Shown here one piece after another: positions 5,047 to 5,459 of a DNA stretch of 5,459 nt (positions are counted from its first letter, which is position 1; every line of letters begins with the position of its first letter). The stretch comes from Methanosphaera sp. (GTDB lineage: Archaea > Methanobacteriota > Methanobacteria > Methanobacteriales > Methanobacteriaceae). Position numbers and translations under genes: made by a program. Below the pieces are notes generated by a model. It was not told the DNA's origin, did not search any database, and was given only the letters and a program-made list of their open reading frames with translations. Where the stretch lies: contig DUHK01000008.1 of the NCBI GenBank assembly GCA_013330915.1, forward strand, positions 1 through 5,459, written 5' to 3'.

Positions 5047-5459
5047 TCACTTTTTTACTATTTTTAACACATCATTTATATTTTTTATAACATAATCAGC
5101 TGTTTGTATAAGATTATCCGGCAATTCTTCACCCTGTTGAATTGTCAAAATTCCAGTATCTGCCTTTTTAATTGCCAGAATATCATTTGTATGGTTTCCC
5201 ACCATTATCACATGAGAATATTCATTCTGCAAATTTGATACAACTTTTTCTTTACAAGCAATGTTACATGTATGATAAACATTTGCATCAGGAACGTTCA
5301 GTATTGATGCTATTTTAAGAAGGGAGTGCCTGTTATCTCCAGAGGCTATGTAAATAGGCATTTTCATATCATGCAATTGTTTGAATAAAGATTTTGTACC
5401 TTCAAAAAATACTCCTCCTGCTGTGTAAACATAATCTATTTTTCTGTTTAAAATATCTA
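5047..5459 (-). CDS. HAD-superfamily protein, soluble P-type-ATPase-like (C-terminal part, cut by window edge)
   Basis: The minus-strand frame is open from the right edge to TGA at 5047-5049. It gives 137 residues, beginning DILNRKIDYVYTAGGVFFEG. The internal TTG at 5376 is not the start, because the sequence upstream of it is clearly protein-like and conserved in kind (GVFFEGTKSLFKQL precedes motif II in HAD folds). Motif II is the serine of YIASGD, motif III is probably a lysine of CKEKVVSNLQ, and motif IV is VGNHTNDILAIKKAD, followed by GILTIQQ and TADYVIKN. This arrangement matches archaeal soluble P-type-ATPase-like HAD proteins (COG4087), which are often annotated as phosphatases of unknown substrate. 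The motif I aspartate, expected near the N-terminus, is outside the window. In motif IV the usual GDG-ND reads GNHTND. The gene converges on the AAA+ gene with 3 bp between stops. Confidence 0.82.
   Translation of the reverse strand, partial: DILNRKIDYVYTAGGVFFEGTKSLFKQLHDMKMPIYIASGDNRHSLLKIASILNVPDANVYHTCNIACKEKVVSNLQNEYSHVIMVGNHTNDILAIKKADTGILTIQQGEELPDNLIQTADYVIKNINDVLKIVKK
5051..5065 (+). terminator. T-rich terminator of the AAA+ gene, inside the opposing HAD gene
   Basis: T6 at 5051-5056 and T5 at 5061-5065 follow the AAA+ stop by 7-22 bases, with a third T6 at 5081-5086. They correspond to AAA/AAT-rich codons in the end of the HAD gene on the other strand. The rightward transcript may end here; I see no equally clear T-run for the leftward HAD transcript within the AAA+ gene. 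Confidence 0.4.

Overview
The window is AT-rich archaeal DNA, most likely from a member of the Methanobacteriales such as Methanosphaera or Methanobrevibacter. The evidence is the C-terminal two thirds of an Alba chromatin protein at the left edge, which closely resembles methanobacterial Alba as I remember it, Shine-Dalgarno sites of the GGTGA type, long AT-rich intergenic DNA and T-run (archaeal-type) terminators. The genus is an inference; no rRNA or other marker is present.

Layout, left to right. Positions 1-186 (+) hold the end of Alba. Positions 187-283 are a short convergent gap with a T-run for each strand. Positions 3733 down to 284 (-) form a compact three-gene operon: an ABC-2 (drug/DrrA-type) exporter ATPase, its six-helix permease with a large extracytoplasmic domain (11-bp overlap), and a secreted, C-terminally membrane-anchored eight-repeat PQQ-like beta-propeller protein (14-bp gap, with its Shine-Dalgarno overlapping the permease stop). 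Positions 3734-4200 are a 467-bp AT-rich divergent intergenic region. It holds a 7-bp-arm inverted repeat beside the exporter promoter and a long imperfect inverted repeat (about 20-bp arms) in the middle. Positions 4201-5043 (+) encode a CoxD-like MoxR-family AAA+ ATPase. Positions 5047-5459 (-) hold the C-terminal part of a HAD-superfamily protein of the soluble P-type-ATPase-like kind, convergent with the AAA+ gene and only 3 bp from it; its N-terminus lies beyond the right edge.

How the genes work together. The exporter ATPase and permease should form a homo- or heterodimeric efflux complex. The propeller protein, from the same transcript, would sit on the outer face of the membrane near the transporter, so the unit can be read as an exporter with a dedicated surface accessory protein; that link is inference from operon structure. 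The AAA+ ATPase usually works with a VWA-domain (CoxE-like) partner, which is not in the window. Nothing here is clearly a new defence or mobile system. The items most worth a second look are the exporter-propeller cassette and the two inverted repeats in the divergent intergenic region.
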